DNA of 64,000 bases from positions 9,872,161 through 9,936,160 of the forward strand of contig CM045735.1 of assembly GCA_024760905.1 (NCBI GenBank), written 5' to 3'. The first letter of the stretch is position 1. Each line of letters begins with the position of its first letter. Below the pieces are notes generated by a model that was given only the letters and a program-made list of their open reading frames with translations, searched no databases and had not been told where the DNA came from. This document shows, in pieces, positions 47,523 to 59,119 of this stretch. This DNA comes from Plotosus lineatus. Its lineage: Eukaryota; Chordata; Actinopteri; Siluriformes; Plotosidae. A program made the position numbers and the translations under genes.

Positions 47523-47728
47523 GCTGCCAGTCATGGCTCAGTGGGTAAACCTCTGTATTATTAATTATAAGGTTGTTTCAAGGTTGATTCAAGCCCCAGT
47601 ACCACCAAGCTGCCACTCTTGGGCTCTTGAGCAACGTCCTTTACTCTCAACTGATAAGTTGTATTAATGAGACTAAAAAAAATGCAAGCTGCTCTGGATA
47701 TGGGTGTTTGATAAATACCATCAATGTA
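47523..47728 (+). repeat. tRNA-derived SINE, family C (inverted pair, right member)
   Basis: Head TGGCTCAGTGGGTAAACCTC at left, box-B-like GGTTGATTCAAGCCCC, then CTCTTGAGCAACGTCC and the tail ATAAATACCATCAATGTAA. Confidence 0.7.
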
Positions 47729-47764
47729 AGAACAACATAATTTTGATTTGATTTAGTAAATCAT

Positions 47765-48085
47765 TCATTCATTTTCTGAACCACTTAATCTTAATTAGGG
47801 TCACAGAGAGGCTGGCACCCATCTCAGCCAACACTGGGCAAGGGTATAGTACACCCGGGACAGCTCGCCAGGCAGTCAGCTGACAGTTATGCTGCTACTC
47901 TTGTTGAAAGTCAGCAATGGTTCTTTTACACCTCTCACCATAGACAGTGAGAGACATGGCCAGCCTTTGATAACCCAATTAGCTGGCCTGGAGGGGACAG
48001 TGACAACCTGATGAAAGCAGTGTTTGAACCCCTAACCTTGGGATCAGTGATCCAGCACCTTCATCCCCAGGCACCACTGCCCTGA
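47765..48085 (-). mobile_element. SINE: family A head with family B tail
   Basis: The plus strand shows the tail complement TTTTCTGAACCACTTAATC, AGTACACCCGGGACAGCTCG, GACAGTGAGAGACATGGCC and the head complement TCAGTGATCCAGCACC. Short TAAATCA repeats flank it. Confidence 0.75.
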
Positions 48086-48121
48086 CTTACTAAATCAGTA
48101 TAATATATGTATTAGTTTTGT

Positions 48122-48245
48122 CTCCAAGTGCAGCTAACTAGGTTATGTGATTGCCTGGCAAGCTGTCCAGGGTGTGCTCTGCCCTCACCTAGAGTTGACT
48201 GAGATAAGCTCCAGGTTCGCCGCAGCTCTAATTAGAATTGTAGCT
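48122..48245 (+). repeat. SINE fragment with family B tail
   Basis: GTGCAGCTAACTAGGTTATG joined to TGTCCAGGGTGTGCTCTGC and the tail CGCAGCTCTAATTAGAATT. The middle of the body is deleted. Confidence 0.6.
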
Positions 48246-48352
48246 TTGTAAAACATTTTCAACTTACCATCTGAATTTCTGTACATTCACAGATTCTATC
48301 TGGAGGAAAGATATTTGCCCAATTTCTTTGAAGAGAGTGGCATCTCTAAACC

Positions 48353-49438
48353 ATGCCGTTCACAGAATTGTTGGAGCAGGTTGGCAGCGCAGGTCGTTTC
48401 CAGTTTATCCATGTCACACTCCTGTCTGTGCCCGTTTTTATGATGGCAAGCCATAACCTCTTGCAGAATTTCGTAGCTGCAGTGCCTCCACACCACTGCA
48501 CCACCCATGCCAACCTGTCTGATGCCCTAATGGATACAGCCCAAACCTTGATCCTCAGTGTGCCCCAGGATGGCCAAGGTGAGCTGGAACGCTGTAAACG
48601 TTATGTGACACCACAGTGGCAGCTTCTAGACAGGAACAGCTCTGAGGACCTGGAAATGAAACAAATTGAGCTGGAAGGATGTGTGGATGGATGGAGCTAT
48701 AACAAAACAGACATGAGTTCAACCATTATTACTGAAGTACTGGGTTCTCTTTTATTAACATTTGGTCAAATTATTAAAATGTAGTAATAAGTGATGTGTT
48801 TTTTTGTTTGTTTGTTTGTTTGTTTGTTTGTTTATTTTTTGCAGTGGGATTTGGTGTGTGATTCGAAATCTCTGAAGCAAATGGGGCAAACCATATACAT
48901 GGGAGGGGTGCTTATTGGAGCGTTGGTCTTTGGGGGGCTATCTGACAAGTAAGAAATGCTTGAGTGTGAGGAGATTATTTGCAGTCACATCTGGTTGTAA
49001 TTTGGGACAGCCACTCAGCTGAATGTACATGTCTTTCACCTTCTTGCTGTGAGGCAGTGAGGCATATGTGTTAGCCACAGTGCCACCACGCTTCACCATC
49101 CTCATGGTTCACATTCCATATATTTATTACAGATATGCTTCTTACCAAATACAATCACTGTACTCCACCTACTTCCCTTCCTGCATATTATTATTATTTT
49201 TTTAAATCACAGACCTGTTCAAAATTGCGAAAGATTTAGTTATTATTTCACAGAGTACCAAACTGCTATCCTTCAACAGATTTGGCCGGCGGATTTTGCT
49301 CCTGATTTCGTTCCTGTTGATGGCTGTTTCAGGGACATGTACCGCCTTTGCATCCTCTTTCTCTGTTTTCTGTCTGTTTCGCTTCTTCTGTGGCATGGCC
49401 CTATCAGGGATAGTCCTCAACTCCTTCTCCCTCAGTGA

Positions 49439-49476
<38 letters not shown>

Positions 49477-50011
49477 TCTGAATAATGAGTACAGTGGTAC
49501 CTCACCTTATGATAGTCCCAGCAAATGAAAAATCCAGGTTACGAAAAACATTTTCCAAAATGTTTTGTCTCTGTATAAGAAGCAAATTCTCCGTACGAAA
49601 CGCGCTAAATGCACCATTCAAACATTAAAACGTGTCATTCAAGCATTCAAACAATGCACAAGCTGCTGTCCATTGACTGTCTTCCAACATCCCGCCCTGC
49701 TGGCCTCCCATTGGCTAGGAGGGATGACAAAGCTCCCTCCAATTGGCTATCTCCCAACATCCCGCCCTGCTGGCCTCCCATTGGCTAGGAGGGAAGACGC
49801 AGCTCACTCCCATTGGCTATTATGGGGCTGCATCTTCCATAATGCTTTTCGTGTAAAGGACAGAGTTACTGTTGTCTCATGTGTTTTTCGAGTGTGCTCA
49901 TTCCAATTTTATTTTTTGACTCAGGCTTTTAACCTTCCATAAAAATTTGTAAAATTATAACTCTGCTTAGAAGACATGGTCAACACACGTGTGCGCACAC
50001 ATGCACATGCG

Positions 50012-50072
<61 letters not shown>

Positions 50073-53000
50073 GTGTGATTTCCAGTGTGAGTGAAAAGAA
50101 GAAGCGGGCTTGTGGCATGCGGTTGAGTGATATCGCAAAGGAATATGGCCAAACCTGTCTACCATCGGTATGATATTGAAGCAGAAGGAGGTCTTAAAAG
50201 GTATGCTTTTATAATTTTTAAAGAATTTAGGGGGTAGTATTGGGGGCCTTGGAATGAATCACATGTTTTACATGTAAAATGCGGTTCAGTTTACGAAAAA
50301 TCCAGTTGAAGTAAAAGGCTCTGGAACTGATTAATTTCGTAAGGTGAGGTACCACTGTATTCTACAGTTAACAAAGTTGTTGCACTAGTTTTGGTAACAA
50401 AGAGTAAATAACTCGTATTGCTTTTTCTCTGGGCTTCTTGTATAGTGGTGGAGTGGGTCCCCACCCACATACGGACTGTGGTGGGTACAATGACAGCCTA
50501 CTGTTACACCGTTGGGCAGCTGATCCTTGTAGCTTTGGCTTACAACATCCGAGACTGGCGCTGGCTCACTTTGGCTGTCTCTCTACCTTTCTATTTCTTC
50601 TTTCTTTACTCTTGGTAAGTAAGTTGTCAAACATGGTCGACTAATAGTCATAAAAAGTCTACTGAAAATAATGGAATGGAACTGGTGCCAACATGATGAA
50701 GTCATGCTGTGCCCATGTGCAGATAAATGGTTAATCAGAAAACAATAACTTTTTTTATATATAATTACAGATTAATTTCCTTCTTTATTCATGATATATC
50801 TAATTTCTGCTAAAACATCTTCCAAATTTTTAAACCCTGTACATTTAAGTAACTTTAAGCTCTACTATTTTTTTTTTTTTTACAATTTTTGTTTATAGGT
50901 GGTTCTTGGAGTCTGCACGATGGCTAGTTCTTAGCAAGAAGCCTGAGCAGGCAGTTAAAAACCTCAAATCGGTCGCACGGATTAATGGCCGCCATGCTGA
51001 GTGTGACAAAATCAATATAGAGGTAATGAAAGACAAAGCTTTTGGTGAGAGTATAAGTGTAAGTGTAAATCGTTGAATGTCTGTGTTGCTCTGAAATGGA
51101 CTGGCAAATTGTTCAGGGTGTACAGAGGTCCAACCTTCCTGGGACCCACAGGGAGAAGGGACTGGCGAGCTGTTCAGGGTGTACACAGGTCTAACCTTCC
51201 CGTGACGCATAGGGACAAAAGACCATAGCAGCTGGCTGTTATGTTTACTATTTTATTGTCACTTTATTTAAATAGTAGTTTGGAGATGCTGTAGAAATAA
51301 TAATGGGTTTTTTCTTTGCATTTTTAGACATTTTTTTTTCTTTTACCCTTTTGGCTGTTTCCCTTTCTCAGGGGTCGCCACAGCGAATCATCTGATTCGC
51401 ACATTTGATTTGGCATAGGTTTTTATGTCGGATTCCCTTCCTGTCACAACCCTTTAGCAAAGGGCAGAAACACACTGACAGCTTTGCAGCTACTCTTTAC
51501 GAAAGTCAGCAATGCTTCTTTTGCATGCCTCTCACCATAGGTATTGAGAGCCATGGCTGGCCTTTGATAACCCAGTTAGCTGCACTGGGGGGGGACAGTG
51601 ACAACCTTGTGGGGACTCGAACCCCCAACCTTAAGATCAGCGATCCCGCGCCCTATGCCACTAGACCACCACTGCCCATGATTTTTTTAGACATGTGTTT
51701 TTCCATATTTGTGTAGCTGCTGCAGAAATCCATGGAAAGGGAACTGTCTTGTGCAAAGGCCACTCACAGTCCTTTGGATCTTGTGCGGACACGTACCTTG
51801 AGAATCATCACCATATACCTCTGCATAGTGTGGTGAGCCATTAAGGATGATTGATTTAGAACACCATATTAGATGCAGACTATACAGATGAGTACCCTGT
51901 GACTTTCATTTCATGTCCTTTCAGGTTCTCTACAAGCTTTTCCTACTATGGCTTGGCAATGGATTTACAGAAATTTGGTGTGAACATATATTTGATTCAA
52001 GTGATCTTTGGCGCAGTGGATATTCCAGCCAAAATTATTGGAATGATAGCAATGAGTACATTGGGACGAAGGTTGTCCCAGTGCGGATCACTTTTATTGG
52101 CTGGTATTTCTGTTCTCAGTAATCTGTTTGTGCCTAATGGTAAGTATGCTAATGTTGTTATGCTAATGTTACAGTTATTACAAGGATGTAAAATTGATGC
52201 TATGTCTTGGAAATTGTTGTTCTGCTCCCTTTGATTTCATTTCCTCCCTATGACATCCATATTCATGAAGAAGACTATTATTGTGCTCTGATCCAAAATA
52301 CTTTATTCTGATGTTCATGTGCAGAATTGCAGACATTGCGTACTGCTATGGCAGTTATTGGGAAAGGTTGCCTGGCAGTTTCTTTTACCTGCTGTTACCT
52401 TTACACAGGAGAGCTATATCCCACAGTAATCAGGTAATTCTCTATTTTATTTTTATCATCATCCTTTTATGTAAAAGTTCAGTCTTTGTACAGAAGGGTG
52501 ACAGAACAGTGGCAGCTCAGTGTTCCTTAGTCATTCCTCAGTCATTCCATCACCTTTCGTGTCCTTCCATACGATTCTGAAGGTATTCCTCCTCTTCCAA
52601 AAGCATGTTCAAAAGCACGTTCACAGAAAAAAACATTCCGACAGTGTTCCCTCACATTCCGCAGTCCTTCCGCAAACGTTCCATCCTTTCCGCAAACTTT
52701 CCATGATCATTCCTTTTATTCCGCAAGTCTTCCGTGAACGTTCTGCGAACATTCCTCCTTCTTCTGGGTGGACAAAAGCAGCCATGGAATCCCCACAGAA
52801 TACTCACGGAAGGTTTGCGGAATACATGTGGAACATTTGCGGAATGGTTGTGGATAAAACGGAAGACTTGCGGAACACTCAATAAATTATTCCAGTTCAT
52901 TCACTTTATTTTTTCTGTTTTCCTGTTCATGTAATAAAGTTTTAAAGTTATAATCACTGTGGTTTGGACTTGTGTGCATGGTTTTTAGTCTGGAATGATT

Positions 53001-55501
53001 GAGGTGCAAATAAAAGGAACGTAGTGACATTATTAATATTAAACATATTAACATATGTAAATTTTTTAATTTATTGTACATTATAAACATAGTATGCATT
53101 ATAAACATATAGTATGAATGAGAGAATGAGCTTCCTCGGTCATTCCGCATATTTATAGGCGGAATCAGGAGCAAATCCTTTGAGCTTTGACGATTTTTCC
53201 TCATTGAAACGTGGTTACGCCGGGCATTCCTCAGTCATTCCATGTTGAACATGAACGTTCCACCTTTATTCTGCCTGTGAATGAATGAACTTTATATAGT
53301 ACAAAGTGATTCTCACTGCCTCAGCTGTATTTTTCTTTTTACTGTTTTAATCATTTTGGTTCTACTGTTTAGAAAATCGGACACAAATTGTTTCCTTTTA
53401 TTCCTGTAATCCAAGATACACATGTAGGAATCAAAGACCCTGTGCAAACTGAATGTATTGTAACAACTTGCACCCTTTCTGATGACCACACTCTCTGACT
53501 AGCTTTATTTCAACTCACCCGTGCTGTTTTACCCCTCTGAATGTGTATTCAAGTCTGAAATATCATAAAACAAAGGAGAACACATTGTATTTAACCACAA
53601 ACCCATGTACTATGCTCTACTCAGGCCTGACTAAGTAAGGTAAGGTATGAATGAGAGTGGTATCTAAAACTAAGCATGTGGAAATTCTTTTTGGTAAGAA
53701 TGTCGTCAAGTGTTTTTTCATGATATTCATAAAATCAAAAAGGAAAGCCCAACAGTTTGTAATAGTTCAGTTCAGTTCATTTTCTGTACCTGCTTAATCC
53801 TAATTTGGGTCGCGGGGAGGCCATCCCAGCCAACTTCGGGCGAGGGCAGAGTACACCCTGGACAGCTCGCCAGGCCATCCCAGGGCGGAAACACGCCGAC
53901 GGCTTTGCAGCCTACTCTTGTCGAAACTCAGCAATGGTTCTTTTACATGCCTCACACCATAGACAGTGAGAGACATGGCCAGCCTTTGATAACCCAGTTA
54001 GCTGCACTGGGGGGGACAGTGACAACCTTGTGGAGAGTGGGACTCGAACCCCCAGCCTTTGGATCAGTGATCCAGCATCCTATACCACTAGACCACCACT
54101 GCCCCACTAGTTTGTAATAGCTTACAGTCTGTCTTCCTTTCGGCTTTTTCCCTTTTACTCGGGAGTCGCCACAGCGAATCAACTGATTCACACGTTTGAT
54201 TTGGCAGAGGTTTTTACGTCGGATGCCCTTCCTGTCACAACCCTTTTAGCAAGGGACAGAAACACGCTGACGACTTTGCAGCCTACTCTTTACGAAAGTC
54301 AGCAATGGTTCTTTTACATGCCTCTCACCATAGACAGTGAGAGACATGGCCCGCCTTTGATAACCCAGTTAGCTGCACTGGGGGGGACAGTGACAACCTT
54401 GTGCAGAGTGGGACTTGAACCCCCAACCTTTGGATCAGCGATCCAACGCCCTATACCACTAGACCACCACTGCCCGTTTTGTAATAGCTTACAGTAAATT
54501 TTTAAATAAATTTATTATTATTTTTTTTTAAATAAATGTAGAAACAGACCATCTGCCACCAACAATTAGACGCAACATAAATCAATAACACACAAATCAC
54601 ATTTTTATGGACATTTAACAACAACAAAAAAGTTTGGTATGTGTATACAACTGAAATGTATAAAAATGTATAAAACCTACAAAATTTCCAATCTGCTTTT
54701 GGTCATTAGAAGAATTATTAAAATATTTTAAATGCCTCTTTCATTTGCTTTTTTAACAGGCAGAATGGCATAGGATGGGTCTCTATGTTTGCCCGTTTCG
54801 GGGCAATGGTGGCTCCATTGGTGCTTCTACTTTCCGAGACAGTCGTCTGGCTTCCAGGTTTCATTTACGGTGGAGCTCCTATCGTGAGTGGAATCTTTGC
54901 TTACTTCCTCCCTGAAACACTAAATGCTCCACTTCCTGATACCATCCAAGATGCTGAGGACAGGTAAGTCCAGAAAGTTTGATTTTTTTTTAGGGTCCAT
55001 TTTTAATGCCTTATTTTTGATACTTCTCCTTTTTATCTTATAGTCACCATTTAACAAAATTACTACTAAATTTTAATAGTCACTCAGCCCTATATATAAA
55101 ACATTTTATATGATATGGTAAAACAAAAAGGATGAGATACTTTTACACAAATTGGGAGAATTTTTTAAGAAGAATTTGTTTCAGTAATGCTAAATATATT
55201 TAAACTAGATGCTAGTTTAGATGAGTAAAATAATTTTTCCAAGTATACCTATACAGTTCTCTGAAATGAAAACAATTACACACCTTATGTCAAATGTATA
55301 GTTAATTCAACATATGATATAATGCTTATTTTTCTTAAAATATTGTGCTTAATAAAAGAAGAAAAACAATAATATAAAATACAATGCTATTCTTTTTTTC
55401 ATTACTTCAGAGGTTTCAGGCGGAAAATTTCCAAAAAGTCATCAAAAAGTGAAGTGACTATGAATGACCAGAGCAATTCACCACTTAAAGAATCTGTTTG
55501 A
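48353..55501 (+). CDS. slc22a6-like: SLC22 family organic anion transporter, OAT1/SLC22A6-like (10 coding exons, 556 aa)
   Basis: Twelve-helix MFS transporter exchanging organic anions at the plasma membrane. Exons: 48353-48736, 48845-48948, 49280-49434, 50446-50614, 50899-51022, 51717-51832, 51925-52139, 52325-52433, 54760-54963 and 55411-55501 (TGA). All junction phases agree. The N-terminus ([17 protein letters not shown]) and first helix (about residues 21-43) match OATs. The large extracellular loop has cysteines and N-glycosylation sites at Asn54, Asn95 and Asn117. The MFS signature GGLSDKFGRR is at 158-167 after TM2. [14 protein letters not shown] and the TM11 region [15 protein letters not shown] are typical of SLC22. 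The tail is basic and serine-rich ([12 protein letters not shown]). OAT1 (SLC22A6) is the closest human sequence by eye, but the OAT group (A6, A8, A20 and fish paralogues) cannot be separated here. The introns hold a Tigger-like element, a foldback element and three SINEs. Confidence 0.95.
49440..49474. repeat. (AC)n microsatellite just after SLC22 exon 3
   Basis: Begins six bases after the exon 3 donor site. Confidence 0.95.
49492..50357. mobile_element. Tigger/pogo-like non-autonomous transposon (866 bp) in SLC22 intron 3
   Basis: Ends CAGTGGTACCTCACCTTA and TAAGGTGAGGTACCACTG (the latter read as AAGGTGAGGTACCACTG with the preceding T), flanked by TA. The plus strand near 50100-50210 encodes a frame-broken CENP-B-type helix-turn-helix remnant ([12 protein letters not shown], then ILKQKEV in another frame). 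Interior holds a direct duplication of about 67 bp (49668-49805) and a long (AC)n tract at 50018-50066. Confidence 0.8.
51102..51220 (+). repeat. Two tandem copies of a SINE-tail-derived unit
   Basis: A unit of about 66 bp (CTGGCRARYTGTTCAGGGTG, then TACASAGGTC, CCTTCC) is repeated once. It derives from the CCAGGGTGTAC module of the family B tail. Confidence 0.6.
51332..51683 (-). mobile_element. tRNA-derived SINE, family A with RTE-type tail
   Basis: Tail complement TTTTGGCTGTTTCCC and GGGGTCGCCACAGCGAATC at left; head complement CCACTAGACCACCACTGCCC at right. TTTTTAGACAT at 51321-51331 and 51684-51694 is the target duplication. Located in SLC22 intron 5. Confidence 0.9.
52497..53282. repeat. 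Foldback element rich in TTCCGCAA words, in SLC22 intron 8
   Basis: A 19-bp direct repeat CATTCCTCAGTCATTCCAT occurs at 52532-52550 and 53225-53243. Between them, the left part carries repeated TTCCGCAA words and the right part their complement TTGCGGAA. This includes a perfect 17-bp inverted pair, TTCCGCAAGTCTTCCGT at 52719-52735 and its complement at 52859-52875. No transposase and no tRNA-like head. The family is not recognised. Confidence 0.7.
53766..54108 (-). mobile_element. SINE: family A head and body with family B tail, target duplication present
   Basis: Tail complement TTCTGTACCTGCTTAATCC and GGGTCGCGGGGAGG at left, TACACCCTGGACAGCTCGCC, then the full family A body and head complement. 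AGTTTGTAATAG at 53754-53765 and 54109-54120 is the target duplication. Confidence 0.9.
54129..54477 (-). mobile_element. tRNA-derived SINE, family A with RTE-type tail, inserted in its neighbour's target repeat
   Basis: Tail complement CTTCCTTTCGGCTTTTTCCC and GGGAGTCGCCACAGCGAATC at left; intact head complement at right. TTTGTAATAGCTTACAGT (18 bp) flanks it at 54111-54128 and 54478-54495. The left copy overlaps the target repeat of the SINE before it. Confidence 0.93.
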
Positions 55502-55659
55502 GGCCTTATTTACAAAACCTGCGGTCAGAATGCAGCTAAATAAATCGAGTAGCAAGTTATATTTGCACTGAAGGATGATTTTGTAAGTACTGTAGATTGT
55601 AATCAAGAAAAAAAAATGTTTATTCATTGTAAATGCATAATATCTGTCAGTTTCAAGTA

Positions 55660-55665
55660 AATAAA
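55660..55665 (+). terminator. Candidate polyadenylation signal of the SLC22 gene
   Basis: AATAAA about 160 bp after the stop codon; others lie at 55539-55544 and 55749-55754. The real site is not decidable from sequence alone. Confidence 0.45.
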
Positions 55666-55765
55666 AATATTTTTTAAAATGTGTATGTTTAATATATACT
55701 TTTTCTCCTTTTTTCATTCATTTTCACATTTATCTTTTGTAAATGAATAATAAAGAATCTAAATC

Positions 55766-56160
55766 CACTTGATGAGAAAATGTTTATTCATTCTGTTTAT
55801 TATTTATCAGCAATAACTTATTATTATTATTATTATTATTAATAATAATAATAATAATAATAGAGTACAACTATATTATTGTGTGTTATTAATAACAGTT
55901 ATTTTCATATAATAACACTTCATTCATTTTCTGAACTTCTTAATTCTAACTAGGATTACGTGGAGACTGGCAGCCATCACAGCCAGCTCTTGGCAAGGGC
56001 GGGGGACACTCTGGACAGCTCACCAGGACATTGTAGTTTATTTAGGCAAACTTGTATAGAAAATAATTTTCCATGTCTAATGCAATATTAGCAAATTATT
56101 TTATACATTTTTTAAATTAAAAAAAAATATTATTTTTTTTTTGGAGGCTGTTTAAAATAT
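55766..56160. other. Intergenic, low-complexity sequence
   Basis: Short (TTA)n/(TAA)n inverted run at 55818-55863 and a tail fragment of a family B SINE at about 55920-56030. Nothing else recognised. Confidence 0.4.
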
Positions 56161-56164
56161 ACAT

Positions 56165-56380
56165 TCATTCATTTTCTGTAACTGCTTAATCCTAATTAGG
56201 GTCGCTGGGAGGATGACACCCATCCCAGCAGAATCCAGTCAAGAGCAGAGCACACCCTGAACAGCTGGCCAGGCCATCGCCGGGCAGAAACATGCTGACG
56301 GCTATGCAGCCTCCTCTTGTCGAAAGGTAGCAATGGTCTTTTGCAGCATCTCCGCATAGACAGATGGTGAGACATTTTAC
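56165..56380 (-). repeat. SINE fragment: family B tail with family A body, head lost
   Basis: TTCTGTAACTGCTTAATCC, CACCCTGAACAGCTGGCCAG, GCAGAAACATGCTGACGGC, then decay at the CATAGACAGATGGTGAGAC module. Confidence 0.65.
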
Positions 56381-57024
56381 TACCTTGTGAAAAAGATTCC
56401 CTAACTTTGAATTTGTTAGCAGCACATTTGAAAAAAGTTGAAAAGGGGCCACAAAAGGCTGGAAAAGGAAGTGGAACTAAAATGAAACAGCTGAAGAAAT
56501 GTTTTCCTACTAATTTGAAATTAATTGTGATTAAATCTTAATATAAAAAAATAGAAGAAAACTAATTTGGTGCATGGGGAAAACAAGTGATGTCACAATT
56601 TCTAAATGTATTGGTTATCACCCCTGTCAGTACGTCATGTCCTCACGAGTCAGCTCAATAAATAACACTATAAATAAACCTGCTCAAACGCAGTTCTCTG
56701 ATTGAGGGTTGAGCATCTCTCATGTTTTCAATAAAAATTGTAAATAATATAAATTTTGGCTCTTTCTCAAATACCTCATGGTTTATTATTTTGTTGCACG
56801 CTTGAGTGGATGTAGGTTAATAGACAATTGGCGCTGTGCCTGATGCAGTATCGAAGTGGCTAGTCTGCCATTTGGCATTTGGTCATAGATCAAAATCTAA
56901 CTAGCCATCATCACCCATTTAATGGTACAAAAACAGAACAAAACCCTCATTTTGTACTTTGATATGATGTGGAACCATTTACTTGGGATACATTCCATTT
57001 ATCACAAGAGAGAAATAAAAAAAA

Positions 57025-58800
57025 AGATTTGAAAAGTCATCATCATTATCCAGGGTAGGGTTGCGGGGTCAGCAGCCTAAGCAATAAGGTCCAGTCATCC
57101 CTCTCCCCAGTCACTTCCTCCAGCTCTTCCAGGGGGACACCAAGGAGTTCCAAGACCAGCTGAGAAACATAACAGCATTTTCTAGGTCGACCCCAGGGTC
57201 TCTTCCCAGTTGGATATGCCTGAAACATCACACACCAGGGAGGTGTTCAGGAGGCATTCTAACCAGATGTCCGAGCCACCTCAACTGGCTCCTCTCAATA
57301 CGGAGAAGCAGCGATTCTACTCCGAGCTCAAGTTCAGGGGAGCCCCCCTCCTTCCGGCAAAGGAGCTCAGTCGCTTGTATCAGTGATCTTGTTCTTTTGG
57401 TCACAACCCAAAGCTCATGACCATAGGTGAGGGTTGGAATGTAGCTTGACTGGTAAATTGAGAGCTTTGCCTTGTGGCTCAGCTCCCTTTTCACCATGAC
57501 GGACCGGTACAGACTCCACTTCACAGCAGAGGCTGCAGCAATCCACCTGCCGATTTCCCGTTCCATCCTTCCCTCACTCATGAACAAGATCCCAAGATAC
57601 TCGAACTCCTCCACTTGGGGCAGGACCTCATTCCAGACCCGAAGGGTGAATTCCACCCTTTTCCAACCGAGAACCATGGCCTTGGACTTGGAGGTGCTGA
57701 TTCTCACCCTGGCTGCTTCGCATTTGACCTTTGAATCGTTCCAATGAAAGCTGGAGGTCCCAGATTCATGAAGCCAAAAGGACAATGTTATCTGCAAAAA
57801 GCAGAGTTGAGATCCAATGCTGACCTAACCAGAACCCCTCAATGACTTAGCTGTACCTAGAAATTCTGTCCACAAAAATTATGAACAGAATCAGTGACAA
57901 AGGACAGCCTTGGTGGACTCCAACACTCACAGGAAAATAATTTGATCTGTTGTTACTAATGCAGACAAAGCTTTGGCTCCAGTGATACAGTGACCGAATG
58001 GCTTGTACCAACGGGTCCAGAAGGCCATACTCTCAGAGCATACCCCACAAGATAGCCTGATGGACATGGTTGAAAGCCTTCTCCGAATACACAAAACATA
58101 TGTGGGCAGATTGGGCAAATGCCCACACCTCTCCAGGGTCCTGTAGAGTGTATAGAGTTGGTTGAGAGTGCCGCGGCCAGGACGAAAACCAAATTGTTCC
58201 TCCTGGATCCGAGGTTCAACTATCGGTTGGATCCTCCTCTCCAACACCCCTCCATACTTTCCTGGGTAGGCTGAGGAGTGTGATTCCGCGATAATTGGAA
58301 CACACCCTCCCGTGCCCGTTTTTTAGAAAGGGGGACTACCACCCCAGTTTTGCCAACCCAAATACTGTATGTGGCTCTTGATGACCACACAATGTTGCAG
58401 GGAAGTGAAAACCAAGACAGTCCTACAACATCAACAGCTCTGAAATATTCAAGGTGGATCTCATCCACCCCAGAGCCCAAAAACTGAGGAGCTTTTGGAC
58501 AAGGATACAGTTCCTCTTGCCCAAACACGAGTCACCAATGTGTGCCCCCCTCCCCTCTCCCAGAGCCAGGCCTGGGGCGGGGCTCAAAGGTGAACACCTG
58601 GTGGTCTGGCATCTGTCCATGGAGCCCAGCCGGGCCCATCCCGAAAAAGACACATGGGTCCGCTCTCTAATGGACCCATCTCCTGTGGTACAGTGCATGT
58701 TGCCGAAGGCATGGGTTCTATTGGACCGACCCTCGGCACATAGCTTGGGCTTTGGATCTATCCATCCATTTCGAGAGGAGCTGGACATTATTCCAATTTG
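57025..58800 (-). mobile_element. LINE (family 2), second copy with internal deletion
   Basis: C-terminal domain and 3' end at left (LGHLVRMPPEHLPG, SIYQSSYIPTLTYGHELWV at 57797-57228). Reverse transcriptase remnant at 58247-57840 (MLERRIQPIVEPRIQEEQFG). Near 58520 the sequence jumps to the 5' leader type seen at about 44690 in the other copy, so the endonuclease and linker are missing. Heavily frameshifted. Confidence 0.8.
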
Positions 58801-59119
58801 AAAAGTACAAGGGGAAAATAAGTTATGTCCCATTTGACGATGAATTATTAGTTTTTCTGTATTTAACTAATACCCAAGTTGTGACAATCAATTTTTGTAC
58901 AAAGTTAATTGATTTTTTTAAATGATATAAATAAAGCAAATTAAACTGAAGAAAAAGTCCCTCACTCAGGTTTAGTGGGTCTTCATGATTTGTTTTTCAG
59001 TTTACTCAAAATGATAGCATGTAACATCACTTATTTTCTCCTTGCACCCTTTATTTGGTTAAAAGGTAACAGGTTAATAACATGATTGGGTATAAAAACC
59101 ATCTGGGAAGGGACATTAG

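Noticed and set aside
54432..54477. tRNA gene at the right end of the SINE (also at 21790, 63370 and others)
   Set aside because: Box A- and B-like words are present, but they belong to SINE heads and the acceptor stem is not complementary.
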